A stretch of DNA of 64,000 bases from an uncultured Rubripirellula sp. (lineage in GTDB: Bacteria; Planctomycetota; Planctomycetia; Pirellulales; Pirellulaceae). The notes below the pieces were generated by a model that saw only the letters and a program-made list of their open reading frames with translations, searched no databases and was not told the origin of the DNA. The translations under genes were made by a program, and so were the position numbers. Below, piece after piece: positions 25,709-34,124 of the stretch (the stretch's first letter is position 1; each line of letters starts with the position of its first letter). The stretch covers positions 1 to 64,000 of the forward strand of contig CALIBL010000037.1 of the NCBI GenBank assembly GCA_938045805.1, in the 5' to 3' direction.

Positions 25709-28651
25709 ATGCCGCTTTGGCAAATTGATATATATCCGGCAGAAAATCAGGTTGATCGCGAAGCTTTACGTACTAGCGAGGAAATCTCGGAACTGGGTCT
25801 GGGGAGTGAGGTTCCGGTCGCGTTTGCACGTAGTTTTCTGGTGCAAGGTGATTTCGTTAGGGACCAAGCGGTCAAGCTAGCCGAGACTTTGCTGTGTGAT
25901 GCCATCACCGAAAGGTCGGTCGTAGCCATTGCTGGCCAAGAGGTTTTGAATCAACCACCCAGTGAAGCGTGTGCGACACTTGTCAACGTGTTGCCCAAAC
26001 CAGGTGTCATGGACCCAGTCGCAGCGAGTACGGTCGGTGCGGCGATAGATGCCGGCTTTAATGTGCAGGCAGTTAGAACCATGCGGAAGTACTGGTTGGG
26101 TGAACTCCCCCAAGCAGATCTTGATTCGATTTGTCGGCGAGCTCTTTCAAACGATGCAATCGAGCAGGTCGTTACGGGGCCTCTGGAGATGGATCAACTG
26201 GACGTTGGTTCGGTCACTGAATTTGAATTGATCACAGTTCCGATTCGTGAGCTCGATGACGACGGTCTTGTTGCTCTGTCCCGTGATGGTCAGTTGTATC
26301 TGACCTTGGTTGAAATGCAGACCATCCGCGATCATTTCGTCTCCATCGGTCGCGATCCGACTGACATCGAATTGGAGTCGGTCGCGCAGACTTGGTCGGA
26401 GCACTGCAGTCACAAAACACTCGCTGGGCGGATTCATTACCGCGGCCCATCCACTGATGGCTCTGATGCCATTGATGAACGGCACTACGATAACATGCTC
26501 AAAGAAACCATCTTTGAAGCAACTCAAACCATTCGTCGGACTCTGGGCGAGAATGACTGGTGTGTTAGCGTTTTCAAAGACAATGCGGGTGTGGTCACTT
26601 TTAATGACGATTTCCATGCGTGCTTCAAAGTAGAAACCCACAATCACCCGTCGGCTCTTGAACCCTACGGTGGCGCGAACACTGGGATTGGTGGTGTGAT
26701 CCGTGACCCAATGGGTACCGGGATGGGCGCAAAGCCAATCTGCAACACAGATATTTTTTGCTTCGCGCCGCCAGATACTCCCACCGATTCTCTGCCCCCC
26801 GGCATCTTGCATCCTCGGCGAGTGATCAAGGGAGTCGTCTCTGGGGTTCGCGACTATGGTAATCGGATGGGGATTCCGACGGTCAATGGAGCGGTTTACT
26901 TCGATCCACGGTACCTCGGTAACCCTCTGGTTTACTGCGGGAATGCTGGTTTGATTCCTGTGGGGATGGAGGAAAAGGAAGTTAAACCGAATGACTTGAT
27001 CGTTGCAATTGGAGGACGAACGGGTCGTGACGGCATCCACGGAGCAACCTTTAGTTCGGCTGAATTGACCAGTGAGTCAGAGAGTTTGTCGGGCGGGGCG
27101 GTTCAGATCGGTAACGCGATTACTGAAAAAATGGTTCTGGATGTTTTGATGCAGGCACGCGATCGCGGGCTGTATAACGCGGTGACCGACTGCGGGGCTG
27201 GCGGATTCTCTAGCGCCGTTGGCGAGATGGGAGAAGAGCTGGGTGCAGAGGTTTGGCTTGAAAAGGCTCCCCTGAAGTATGAAGGACTCAGCTACACCGA
27301 GATCTGGATTTCCGAAGCACAGGAACGCATGGTACTTGCGGTGCCGCGTGAGAATTGGGACGAGCTGCGTGCTTTGTGTGAGAGCGAAGGTGTGGAGGCG
27401 GCGATTCTGGGACAATTTGCACCGACGGGTCGCTTGCAACTCACTTACATGGGTCAGGTGGTTGGTGACCTATCGATGGAGTTTTTGCATGATGGACGAC
27501 CGCCGGTGGTACGTGATGCCATTTTCGAAGCGGTCGATGAGACGGATCTCTCATTACCCGAACTCGACCAGAACCAATGCAATGAAGCGTTATTGGGAAT
27601 TCTTGGAAGCTGGAATGTCGCCAGTAAACACTGGATCATTCGGCAGTACGATCATGAAGTGCAAGGTGGCAGTGCGGTCAAGCCGCTTGTTGGTGCTGAA
27701 AACGATGGTCCAGGTGATGCGGCAGTTGTTCGTCCGCGAGTGGACGGAAAACGTGGCTTGGTGCTCTCCTGTGGTATGAATCCGCATTACGGTGATTTTG
27801 ATACCTATCACATGGCGACCTCAGCGATCGATGAAGCCGTTCGAAATGCGGTGGCGGTGGGTGCTGACCCGGAAAAAATCGCGGTGCTGGATAACTTCTG
27901 CTGGGGTTACACCGATCGTGCAGAGACACTCGGATCGTTGGTTCGAGCTGCGATTGCTTGCCAAGATCTCGCCGTCGCTCTCGGCACTCCTTTCATCAGC
28001 GGCAAGGATAGCCTCAACAATGAATTCAGCTTTGATGAGGATGGAAAACGGCAAACAATCTCGATTCCGCCAAGTCTACTGATCAGTGCGATGGGGCAGA
28101 TCGATGATGTTGCTCGGTCGGTAACGATGGATGCAAAAGCTGCAGAGAATGTGATCTTTCAAGTGGGTGAGACAAAAGATGAGCTGGGTGGATCCCATCT
28201 CTCATTGCATCTTGGCCTCACCGGTGGTCATGTTCCTCAAGTTGATGCACAAAGGGCGAAGGCAACGTTCCAAAAAGTTCATGAAGCCATTCACAGCGGG
28301 TTGGTCAGATCCTGTCACGATCTTAGCGAAGGTGGTTTGGCCACTGCTGCTGCGGAAATGGCCATTGCAGGTCGGCTGGGCATCGAGATCGATCTTGATG
28401 GATTTGGGGAAACGGATCTCTCCGATCTTGTCCTTCTCTATAGTGAATCCAACACACGCTTTTTGGTTGAAGCGACACCTGCGAACGCAGATACCTTCGA
28501 GAAACTTTTCAGAGAGTCAAACCTTCCCGTTGCACGAATCGGTAAAATCACCGAAACGCAGCGAATTTGTCTTGGACGCGGCGATGCGAAGAGTATCGAT
28601 TTGGATCTTCGTGAGGCGGTCGATGCATGGCAGAAGCCGCTGGATTGGTAG
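25709..28651 (+). CDS. purL: Phosphoribosylformylglycinamidine synthase, PurS-like/PurL fusion
   Basis: PurL converts FGAR to FGAM with ATP and ammonia from glutamine in purine synthesis. The catalytic core begins near residue 200 and includes WSEHCSHKT (229-237), ETHNHPSALEPYGGANTGIGG, and later SCHDLSEGGLATAAAEM. The first 170 residues resemble two PurS-type modules. The second is clearest (VNVLPKPGVMDPVAASTVGAAIDAGFNVQAVRTMRKYWLGEL). The protein is 980 aa: longer than stand-alone small PurL, shorter than the E. coli enzyme, and without the C-terminal glutaminase domain. A separate PurQ must come from elsewhere. It sits between tyrA and the ferredoxin-like gene. Confidence 0.95.
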   Translation: MPLWQIDIYPAENQVDREALRTSEEISELGLGSEVPVAFARSFLVQGDFVRDQAVKLAETLLCDAITERSVVAIAGQEVLNQPPSEACATLVNVLPKPGVMDPVAASTVGAAIDAGFNVQAVRTMRKYWLGELPQADLDSICRRALSNDAIEQVVTGPLEMDQLDVGSVTEFELITVPIRELDDDGLVALSRDGQLYLTLVEMQTIRDHFVSIGRDPTDIELESVAQTWSEHCSHKTLAGRIHYRGPSTDGSDAIDERHYDNMLKETIFEATQTIRRTLGENDWCVSVFKDNAGVVTFNDDFHACFKVETHNHPSALEPYGGANTGIGGVIRDPMGTGMGAKPICNTDIFCFAPPDTPTDSLPPGILHPRRVIKGVVSGVRDYGNRMGIPTVNGAVYFDPRYLGNPLVYCGNAGLIPVGMEEKEVKPNDLIVAIGGRTGRDGIHGATFSSAELTSESESLSGGAVQIGNAITEKMVLDVLMQARDRGLYNAVTDCGAGGFSSAVGEMGEELGAEVWLEKAPLKYEGLSYTEIWISEAQERMVLAVPRENWDELRALCESEGVEAAILGQFAPTGRLQLTYMGQVVGDLSMEFLHDGRPPVVRDAIFEAVDETDLSLPELDQNQCNEALLGILGSWNVASKHWIIRQYDHEVQGGSAVKPLVGAENDGPGDAAVVRPRVDGKRGLVLSCGMNPHYGDFDTYHMATSAIDEAVRNAVAVGADPEKIAVLDNFCWGYTDRAETLGSLVRAAIACQDLAVALGTPFISGKDSLNNEFSFDEDGKRQTISIPPSLLISAMGQIDDVARSVTMDAKAAENVIFQVGETKDELGGSHLSLHLGLTGGHVPQVDAQRAKATFQKVHEAIHSGLVRSCHDLSEGGLATAAAEMAIAGRLGIEIDLDGFGETDLSDLVLLYSESNTRFLVEATPANADTFEKLFRESNLPVARIGKITETQRICLGRGDAKSIDLDLREAVDAWQKPLDW

Positions 28652-28713
28652 GCGATTAAGCAAAACGGGCAAAAATGCTCGTGGTTTGAAGCACTCGTGA
28701 TGCAGTCAGAGCC

Positions 28714-29736
28714 ATGATTTCAGCGACAGAAAATACCGCGTGGACCTTGGTGGTTTCCAAGGGTCAGTCTCGGAATCCCAAGAAACGAGAACTGGAACAG
28801 GCGATCGCAGAACTGGGACAGCAAATCGACGGCGTGCAAGTACTTGTCGTGCCACATCTGTATGACCTTCCCAAAGGCAGTGATTCGTACAAAAAGCTTT
28901 CTGAGCTCGAGGGTAATTTGATCGTTGTCTCGTGGATCTATTCGCGAGCTGCCCATTGGGTGCTCGATCGCAATGGTATCCAAGGTCAGGTTGGCGAGGT
29001 GCTCATTGCTGATTTGGATGAAGAGACTGAACAAGAGGAGTCAGACGGTCATCAGGCAAGCGATGAACCGGAGGATGACGCTGCGGAGATGATCCAACGC
29101 GTCACCGATCTTTATCCTCGAACCTCTCGAAGTATTCATTGCATTGATCTAAAGATCTCCGATCAGGTCGATCGAATTCGTGAAGAGATTCAGAGGATCG
29201 TTGCGGCTGAGAATGCCGATTCGCCACCGGAATCTTTACCGATCGTTGGTGGTCAACTGATTCAAATTGACGAACAAACCAATCGTCGTTGGTATCCGGT
29301 GATTGATTTTGATCGCTGCACCAACTGCATGGAGTGCGTCGATTTTTGTCTGTTCGGGGTGTACGGCGTTGATGGCGTTGAGAACATTCTTGTTGAGCAA
29401 CCTGACAACTGCCGAAAAGGGTGTCCGGCCTGCAGCCGAGTTTGTCCCGAAAACGCAATTATCTTTCCGCAGCACAAAGCTCCTGCGATTGCTGGTGCGA
29501 CAACTGCTGGTGATGAAGGTTTCAAAATCGACCTCTCGCAGCTGTTCGGTGCTCCGGCAAAAGGTGAGGACGCTATTGAGGTAGCCGCCCGTGAACGGGA
29601 CGAGCAATTATTACTTGCAGGCCGCGACACAGTTGGAATTGATGATCAGCTCAAGAAGCGCCAAGCAGCGCGTCAGCAGGCTCCTAAGGATGAGCTGGAT
29701 CATTTGATTGACCAGCTTGATGCTCTCGATCTCTGA
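28714..29736 (+). CDS. Dicluster 4Fe-4S ferredoxin-like protein with N-terminal domain
   Basis: This 340-aa protein carries two ferredoxin cysteine clusters. The first is C202-x2-C205-x2-C208-x3-C212 and the second is C233-x3-C237-x2-C240-x3-C244, so the second cluster has one extra residue between its first two cysteines. The first 125 residues (ELEQAIAELGQQIDGVQVLVVPHLYDLP and the following strands) form a domain I do not recognise, and an acidic linker follows. The C-terminal tail is charged and helical (KDELDHLIDQLDALDL). No signal peptide is seen, so it is probably a cytoplasmic electron carrier or iron-sulfur scaffold. It starts 62 bp after purL, which may reflect co-transcription only. 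Confidence 0.75.
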   Translation: MISATENTAWTLVVSKGQSRNPKKRELEQAIAELGQQIDGVQVLVVPHLYDLPKGSDSYKKLSELEGNLIVVSWIYSRAAHWVLDRNGIQGQVGEVLIADLDEETEQEESDGHQASDEPEDDAAEMIQRVTDLYPRTSRSIHCIDLKISDQVDRIREEIQRIVAAENADSPPESLPIVGGQLIQIDEQTNRRWYPVIDFDRCTNCMECVDFCLFGVYGVDGVENILVEQPDNCRKGCPACSRVCPENAIIFPQHKAPAIAGATTAGDEGFKIDLSQLFGAPAKGEDAIEVAARERDEQLLLAGRDTVGIDDQLKKRQAARQQAPKDELDHLIDQLDALDL

Positions 29737-29973
29737 GATTAGCTTCAACGCGAGTTGTATGGTAACGCTCCGTGGTTGTCTGGAAATCGACACTGATGCA
29801 GAAAACCAACAGCGACGTTCATAATCACATCTTTGCTATCTTTCGTGATTTGCTAGCAGTGCTGGTCTGCATCAAGAGGCACCGACGGTGCTCATCAGCG
29901 TGCTGGTGTGCGACTCGGTTTTGAGGATCTTGGGCCGATTGGACGACCGGAGTAAATATTAAAGTCTGAATAA

Positions 29974-30004
29974 CCGATAGAACGTGTAGGTCTAACTCTA
30001 TCGG
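29974..30004 (+). promoter_or_regulatory. Hairpin covering the ribosome site of the next gene
   Basis: A perfect 8-bp inverted repeat (29974-29981 with 29997-30004, 15-nt spacer) ends on the first bases of GGAG (30003-30006), the only Shine-Dalgarno for the GTG start at 30013. If it folds in mRNA it would hide the site. As DNA it could equally be an operator. Confidence 0.3.
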
Positions 30005-30012
30005 AGCATGTG

Positions 30013-32247
30013 GTGCAGCGCAAACGAATCTCCTCTACCGTTTCTTCACGACGAAGAGTCTTTTCCACGATTCTCTTGGCGGGAGCCGCTTTTTCGGCGA
30101 GCAATCCTGCCATCGCCGATGAAATCGTGAACCTCCCCTTCGAAATTGCACCGACCGAGCAACCGGTGGGTGTTGGGGTTTTGCTGCCATCGACTACTGC
30201 GTCCAATCCGGTTTTTGAGGTCGCCAAGCGGCCATCTTTTTGGGATCGTTTCATGGGGACACAGCCCCAAGAGACGAATGGTCTCAATCCGCCGCAGCCG
30301 CCGATGGTTTCTGATCCTAGTAAAATGACTCCACCGAGCGCGGTCTGGACTCCACCACAGGATCCCAACGTCGTCGTCCCGAGTCCGAAGACTGTTTCCC
30401 CCAATACCGAAGCGGTTGGAAGTGAAACTGCTGGCAAAGACGGTTGGACGCCGCGGGGATCAGCAGTCTCGGAGGATCCACCATCACTCGAAGTCAAAGA
30501 GATGCCTGTTGGAAGCGGACTACCCTCCGCCCAAGGATCAGGCGGTGACGAACTCGGTGGCCTCGAGCCGACTACCAGCGTCATACGACTCCTTCCGGTT
30601 GGATCCGAGAAGGCAGAGCTCGAAAACAGTGTTGATGCGGATGATTCCAGCGTTGTGATTTTGAAAGCTCCGGTCGCGAAAGAGTCGCAGCAACAGGCAT
30701 CGAACCCAGCTTCAGAGAACGCATCCTCTTCCCAAAATATGACCCGTCCTCGACTAGAGGTTCAGGAGATTGCCTCGGCAGATGAAGAACCGATCCCGCT
30801 GAGGGACCCGCAGGATGTGATGAAAGCGAAGGATTCCCCCGTCACCTCCGGTAGTCCAGGCGAAGCCGAGGAAGCACCTAGCATCGCGTTCACCATCAAT
30901 GACAAGGGCGATCAGCTGCCTAAAGAGGAGAGTCAATCAGAGCAGGACGAGCTTGGAATGGTCTCGGATAACGATCAGGAGAGCGTCTCTTCTCGTCGCA
31001 AAGTCGTGGTGCGGGACGTTCGCATCAAACGCGATGGAACTCCCAGCTCACAGGATGATCTCGCGAAGGATGCAAATACGGATCAAGATTCCGAGCCGAC
31101 TGTCGCGATGGACGAAGATACGTCTACCGCCGATGATTTAGTCGTCAAGCAAGAGACGCCCAGTAACGCAACGGACACGGTTGAGCAGGCGCCCATCAGC
31201 GTGGAAGCACCGCAAACTGATTATGTGGGCTACCCCAAGGTTCCAATCGAACTGAGCCGTTCAGTGCGACAGATGCAGTCGCCGATGTCACAATGCCTGA
31301 AATACTACTTTGGGCGTCCCGAGTCAGCAAATGTCCGAAGCAATTGGGGGATGCTGCATTCCATCATGGTTTGGGGGGCTGACACACCCATTATCGCTGG
31401 TGATTCTCAGTACAATGCCATCGCTTGGATTGCGGGCAACAATCGTTGTGCTGGGAAAACGTTGCTGATTCAGGAAAATGGCCGCATGGTGGCGACCACC
31501 GGCATCGGTCTCCAAGGTCATCAGGCTCAGTTTCTCGCAGTGCTGGCGTTGTGCAACGTGCCGGCTGACTACCCGCTCTACGCGGGAGACACACAGTACA
31601 CGATCGATGATCTCGTCAAAGAGGAGATGCTCGCCTGTCGCTCAGGAGAAGAGCTGACGTTCTCTCTTGTTGGGCTTTCGCACTACCTTGATACCGACAC
31701 GCGTTGGACGAACTCCGAAGGCGAAACGTGGGATCTTCCAAGGTTGCTGAAAGAGGAAATGTCTCAGCCGATTGTCGGATCCGCTTGTGGTGGGACGCAC
31801 CGTTTGATGGGATTTGCTCACGCTTTGAGGAAGCGTCGGATGGAAGGTCGGGAGATCTCAGGTCAATGGAAGCGAGCTGAGATTTATACCGATGACTTCG
31901 TTCAGTACGTCTTCAAGCTTCAAAATCGCGATGGTTCGATGAGCACCGACTGGTTCAAAGGGCGGGAAGACAACGGCAGCATGGACCGAAAGGTGCAGAC
32001 CACTGGCCATATGGTGGAGTGGTTGTTGAGTGTGCTACCCGACTCCCAGCTTCAGGATCCTCGGTTGGTTAGTGCAGTGAGTTACATTAATAATGCGATG
32101 AATCAAAACCGCGGCCATGAATGGAAAATCGGCCCCAAAGGTCACGCCCTTCGCTCTTTGGCAATGTACTACGAGAGAGTTTATCAGGAGGGGCCCGCCT
32201 GGCAGTCTCTCATCGTTGCGGCCGAGGATGGCGCCGATCGACGCTAG
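30013..32247 (+). CDS. Exported protein with long disordered region and putative alpha-toroid domain
   Basis: I do not recognise a named family. The protein (744 aa) starts with a basic, signal-like segment (SRRRVFSTILLAGAAFSASNPAIADE). About 360 residues of proline-, serine- and acid-rich low-complexity sequence follow, then a folded C-terminal domain of about 340 residues. That domain has helix pairs and motifs such as GTHRLMGFAHALRKRR, LQNRDGSMSTDWFKG and QTTGHMVEWLLSVLP, which recall alpha/alpha-toroid repeats of the terpene-cyclase/prenyltransferase type. No catalytic set is evident. I prefer GTG 30013 because GGAG is 6 nt upstream; GTG 30010 is the alternative. It probably acts outside the cytoplasm. 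It precedes the diadenylate-cyclase-like gene by 128 bp. Confidence 0.7.
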   Translation: MQRKRISSTVSSRRRVFSTILLAGAAFSASNPAIADEIVNLPFEIAPTEQPVGVGVLLPSTTASNPVFEVAKRPSFWDRFMGTQPQETNGLNPPQPPMVSDPSKMTPPSAVWTPPQDPNVVVPSPKTVSPNTEAVGSETAGKDGWTPRGSAVSEDPPSLEVKEMPVGSGLPSAQGSGGDELGGLEPTTSVIRLLPVGSEKAELENSVDADDSSVVILKAPVAKESQQQASNPASENASSSQNMTRPRLEVQEIASADEEPIPLRDPQDVMKAKDSPVTSGSPGEAEEAPSIAFTINDKGDQLPKEESQSEQDELGMVSDNDQESVSSRRKVVVRDVRIKRDGTPSSQDDLAKDANTDQDSEPTVAMDEDTSTADDLVVKQETPSNATDTVEQAPISVEAPQTDYVGYPKVPIELSRSVRQMQSPMSQCLKYYFGRPESANVRSNWGMLHSIMVWGADTPIIAGDSQYNAIAWIAGNNRCAGKTLLIQENGRMVATTGIGLQGHQAQFLAVLALCNVPADYPLYAGDTQYTIDDLVKEEMLACRSGEELTFSLVGLSHYLDTDTRWTNSEGETWDLPRLLKEEMSQPIVGSACGGTHRLMGFAHALRKRRMEGREISGQWKRAEIYTDDFVQYVFKLQNRDGSMSTDWFKGREDNGSMDRKVQTTGHMVEWLLSVLPDSQLQDPRLVSAVSYINNAMNQNRGHEWKIGPKGHALRSLAMYYERVYQEGPAWQSLIVAAEDGADRR

Positions 32248-32375
32248 TCATGATTCGGGGGACGGTGGTCGAGATTTACGATCACGTTTTGGGAACATCT
32301 GACTGGGCGTTTTAGAGACGATGAGTTAAGCTACAGTCGGACCAGTTACAACCACCCCATGACCCAAAGTCGCCC

Positions 32376-33320
32376 ATGGCATCGCAAAGGCTCACGAAAC
32401 ATAACATCGCGATTGTCGCAGCTGCTGTTAGCCTTTCGAAAGAACGCCAAGCCGATGCTCTATTGATCTTGCTAGATGGAGCAACAGACTGGAAACGCAT
32501 CGTTGAGATCACCGAGGGCCTCGAGAAGCCGGTGATTGTGGCGGTCGATGATCCAGACGATCTAGAGGGTGCTGCCGAAGTTGGCCTCAAGCCGATCGCT
32601 CTCAACAAAGACAAGTCACCTTTACTTGAGAGGTTGCAGCACGCTTTATTGGAATCGGCTGCCGATGAGTTGATTCGTACCAATGGTGAGGTCGTCGCGG
32701 TCTACAGCGGATTTCAGCAAGGCCGGTTGGATACGATCAGCTACTTACAGCTTGATGAACGTATGCGACGTTTAACAAGTCGCGATCTTCAGATGCTCGA
32801 AAGTCGTGTTCCACTGCAGACGATCAAGACAGTGGTCGACCTTGCCGCTCAGATTGGCCGAGAGGGCCGCGAGGGAAAGCCCGTCGGGACTCTCTTTGTT
32901 GTTGGTGATACGCGTCGTGTGCTAGAGCATTCCAATGACAGTGGTGTCGATCCATTTCGCGGATACAATCGAAAGCACCGTAATCTTCTCGACGCAAAAG
33001 TGCAGGAAGATGCCAAAGAGATCGCTCAGTTAGACGGTGCCTTCATCATCGGAAGTGATGGTGTGATTGAGCGGAGTCGACAGATGCTTGAGGTGTCACA
33101 CGAAGACCTTACCATGACGAAAGGTCTCGGGTCCCGTCACTGGGCAGCTGCCGCTGTTACTCGCAAGACCAAAGCGATTTCCGTGGTTGTGAGTCAGTCA
33201 ACCGGAACCGTTCGGCTGTATCAGGACGGTCACTTGGTGATGCGGATCGAACCGATGGACAAGGCGGTCAAGTGGCAAGAGTTTGCATTTGAGCCGCCCT
33301 CAGCACCCCCCGAGGACTGA
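32376..33320 (+). CDS. DisA_N-domain diadenylate cyclase-like protein (DacZ-like)
   Basis: The C-terminal half is a DAC (DisA_N) domain, the fold that condenses two ATP to c-di-AMP. The DGA motif is at residues 220-222 (LDGAFIIGSDG). The second catalytic motif, normally RHR, reads Arg254-His255-Trp256 in GLGSRHWAAAA. The first 110 residues (IAIVAAAVSLSKERQADALLILLDG and following) resemble the pyruvate-kinase C-terminal-like domain, so the order matches archaeal DacZ enzymes more than bacterial DisA or CdaA; that comparison is from memory of the families. No membrane segment is seen, so it should be cytoplasmic. Activity with the RHW variant is unproven. Confidence 0.8.
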   Translation: MASQRLTKHNIAIVAAAVSLSKERQADALLILLDGATDWKRIVEITEGLEKPVIVAVDDPDDLEGAAEVGLKPIALNKDKSPLLERLQHALLESAADELIRTNGEVVAVYSGFQQGRLDTISYLQLDERMRRLTSRDLQMLESRVPLQTIKTVVDLAAQIGREGREGKPVGTLFVVGDTRRVLEHSNDSGVDPFRGYNRKHRNLLDAKVQEDAKEIAQLDGAFIIGSDGVIERSRQMLEVSHEDLTMTKGLGSRHWAAAAVTRKTKAISVVVSQSTGTVRLYQDGHLVMRIEPMDKAVKWQEFAFEPPSAPPED

Positions 33321-33344
33321 GCGATTTACGACCGCGTTAATCGT

Positions 33345-34124
33345 TCAGAGTCCCAGTAGCTTTTCGGTGGCCAGCTTGATGTCCGGTTGTCTCATCAAGG
33401 ATTCGCCCACCAAGATTCCCTTGGCTCCGCCTTGACCAAGATAGAGAACGTCTTGATGCGTTCGAATGCCACTCTCCCCGACCAATAATCGATCTTCCGG
33501 AATCGAAGGTCGCAAAGTCAGCGTGTGGTCAAGCGATGTCTCGAAAGTTTTCAGGTTTCGGTTGTTCACCCCAACAAGTTGTGTTCGTGTGGCGAGAACT
33601 TTGTCGAGATTATCTGGATCGTAGAGTTCCGTAAGGGTTTGCAGTCCGAGAGAAAACGCTTCCTCGGTTAGCGTCTGCAATTCATCTTTTGACAGGCACT
33701 CCGCGATCAAAAGGACGCAGTCGGCCCCCGCTTCTCTGGCTTGAAGTAGCTGGTAGCGGTCTACAATGAAGTCCTTGCGAAGCACCGGTAGTTCGATTGC
33801 CTGACGAACCGCACGAAGATAATCCAATGAGCCTTGAAAAAACGGTTCGTCTGTCAAGACACTGATGCATGCGGCCCCACCGGCTTGGTAGTGACCGGCA
33901 ATCTCAACCGGATCAAAATCATCACGGATCAGACCCGCCGAGGGACTCGCTCGTTTCACCTCTGCGATCAGCTGAACTTGATCACCTGCAGCCAACGCTC
34001 CATGAAAATCTCTGCAGGGCGGTAAATCCTTGACGGCGGATTCAAGTAGCGCAGCGGGCACAAGTGAGCGATCACGTTCGATCGTTTGCCGAGTTTTGAC
34101 GAGGATTTTATCCAGGATGGTCAT
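33345..34124 (-). CDS. trpC: Indole-3-glycerol-phosphate synthase
   Basis: TrpC closes the indole ring in tryptophan synthesis. This 259-aa TIM barrel shows the family blocks LIAEVKRASPSAGLI, LRKDFIVDRYQL, ADCVLLIAECL, VGVNNRNLKTFETSLDHT and LVGESGI, which contain the catalytic Lys and Glu residues. The open frame extends to 34181, but the start is ATG 34124. It shares one base with the purH stop (TAATG), gives the normal N-terminus (MTILDKILVKTRQTIERD) and indicates translational coupling. No other trp gene is near, so the pairing with purH is a local operon and not a trp cluster. Confidence 0.96.
   Translation of the reverse strand: MTILDKILVKTRQTIERDRSLVPAALLESAVKDLPPCRDFHGALAAGDQVQLIAEVKRASPSAGLIRDDFDPVEIAGHYQAGGAACISVLTDEPFFQGSLDYLRAVRQAIELPVLRKDFIVDRYQLLQAREAGADCVLLIAECLSKDELQTLTEEAFSLGLQTLTELYDPDNLDKVLATRTQLVGVNNRNLKTFETSLDHTLTLRPSIPEDRLLVGESGIRTHQDVLYLGQGGAKGILVGESLMRQPDIKLATEKLLGL

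Noticed and set aside
26147..27040. 297-codon open frame on the minus strand within purL
   Set aside because: Antisense shadow of purL coding sequence.
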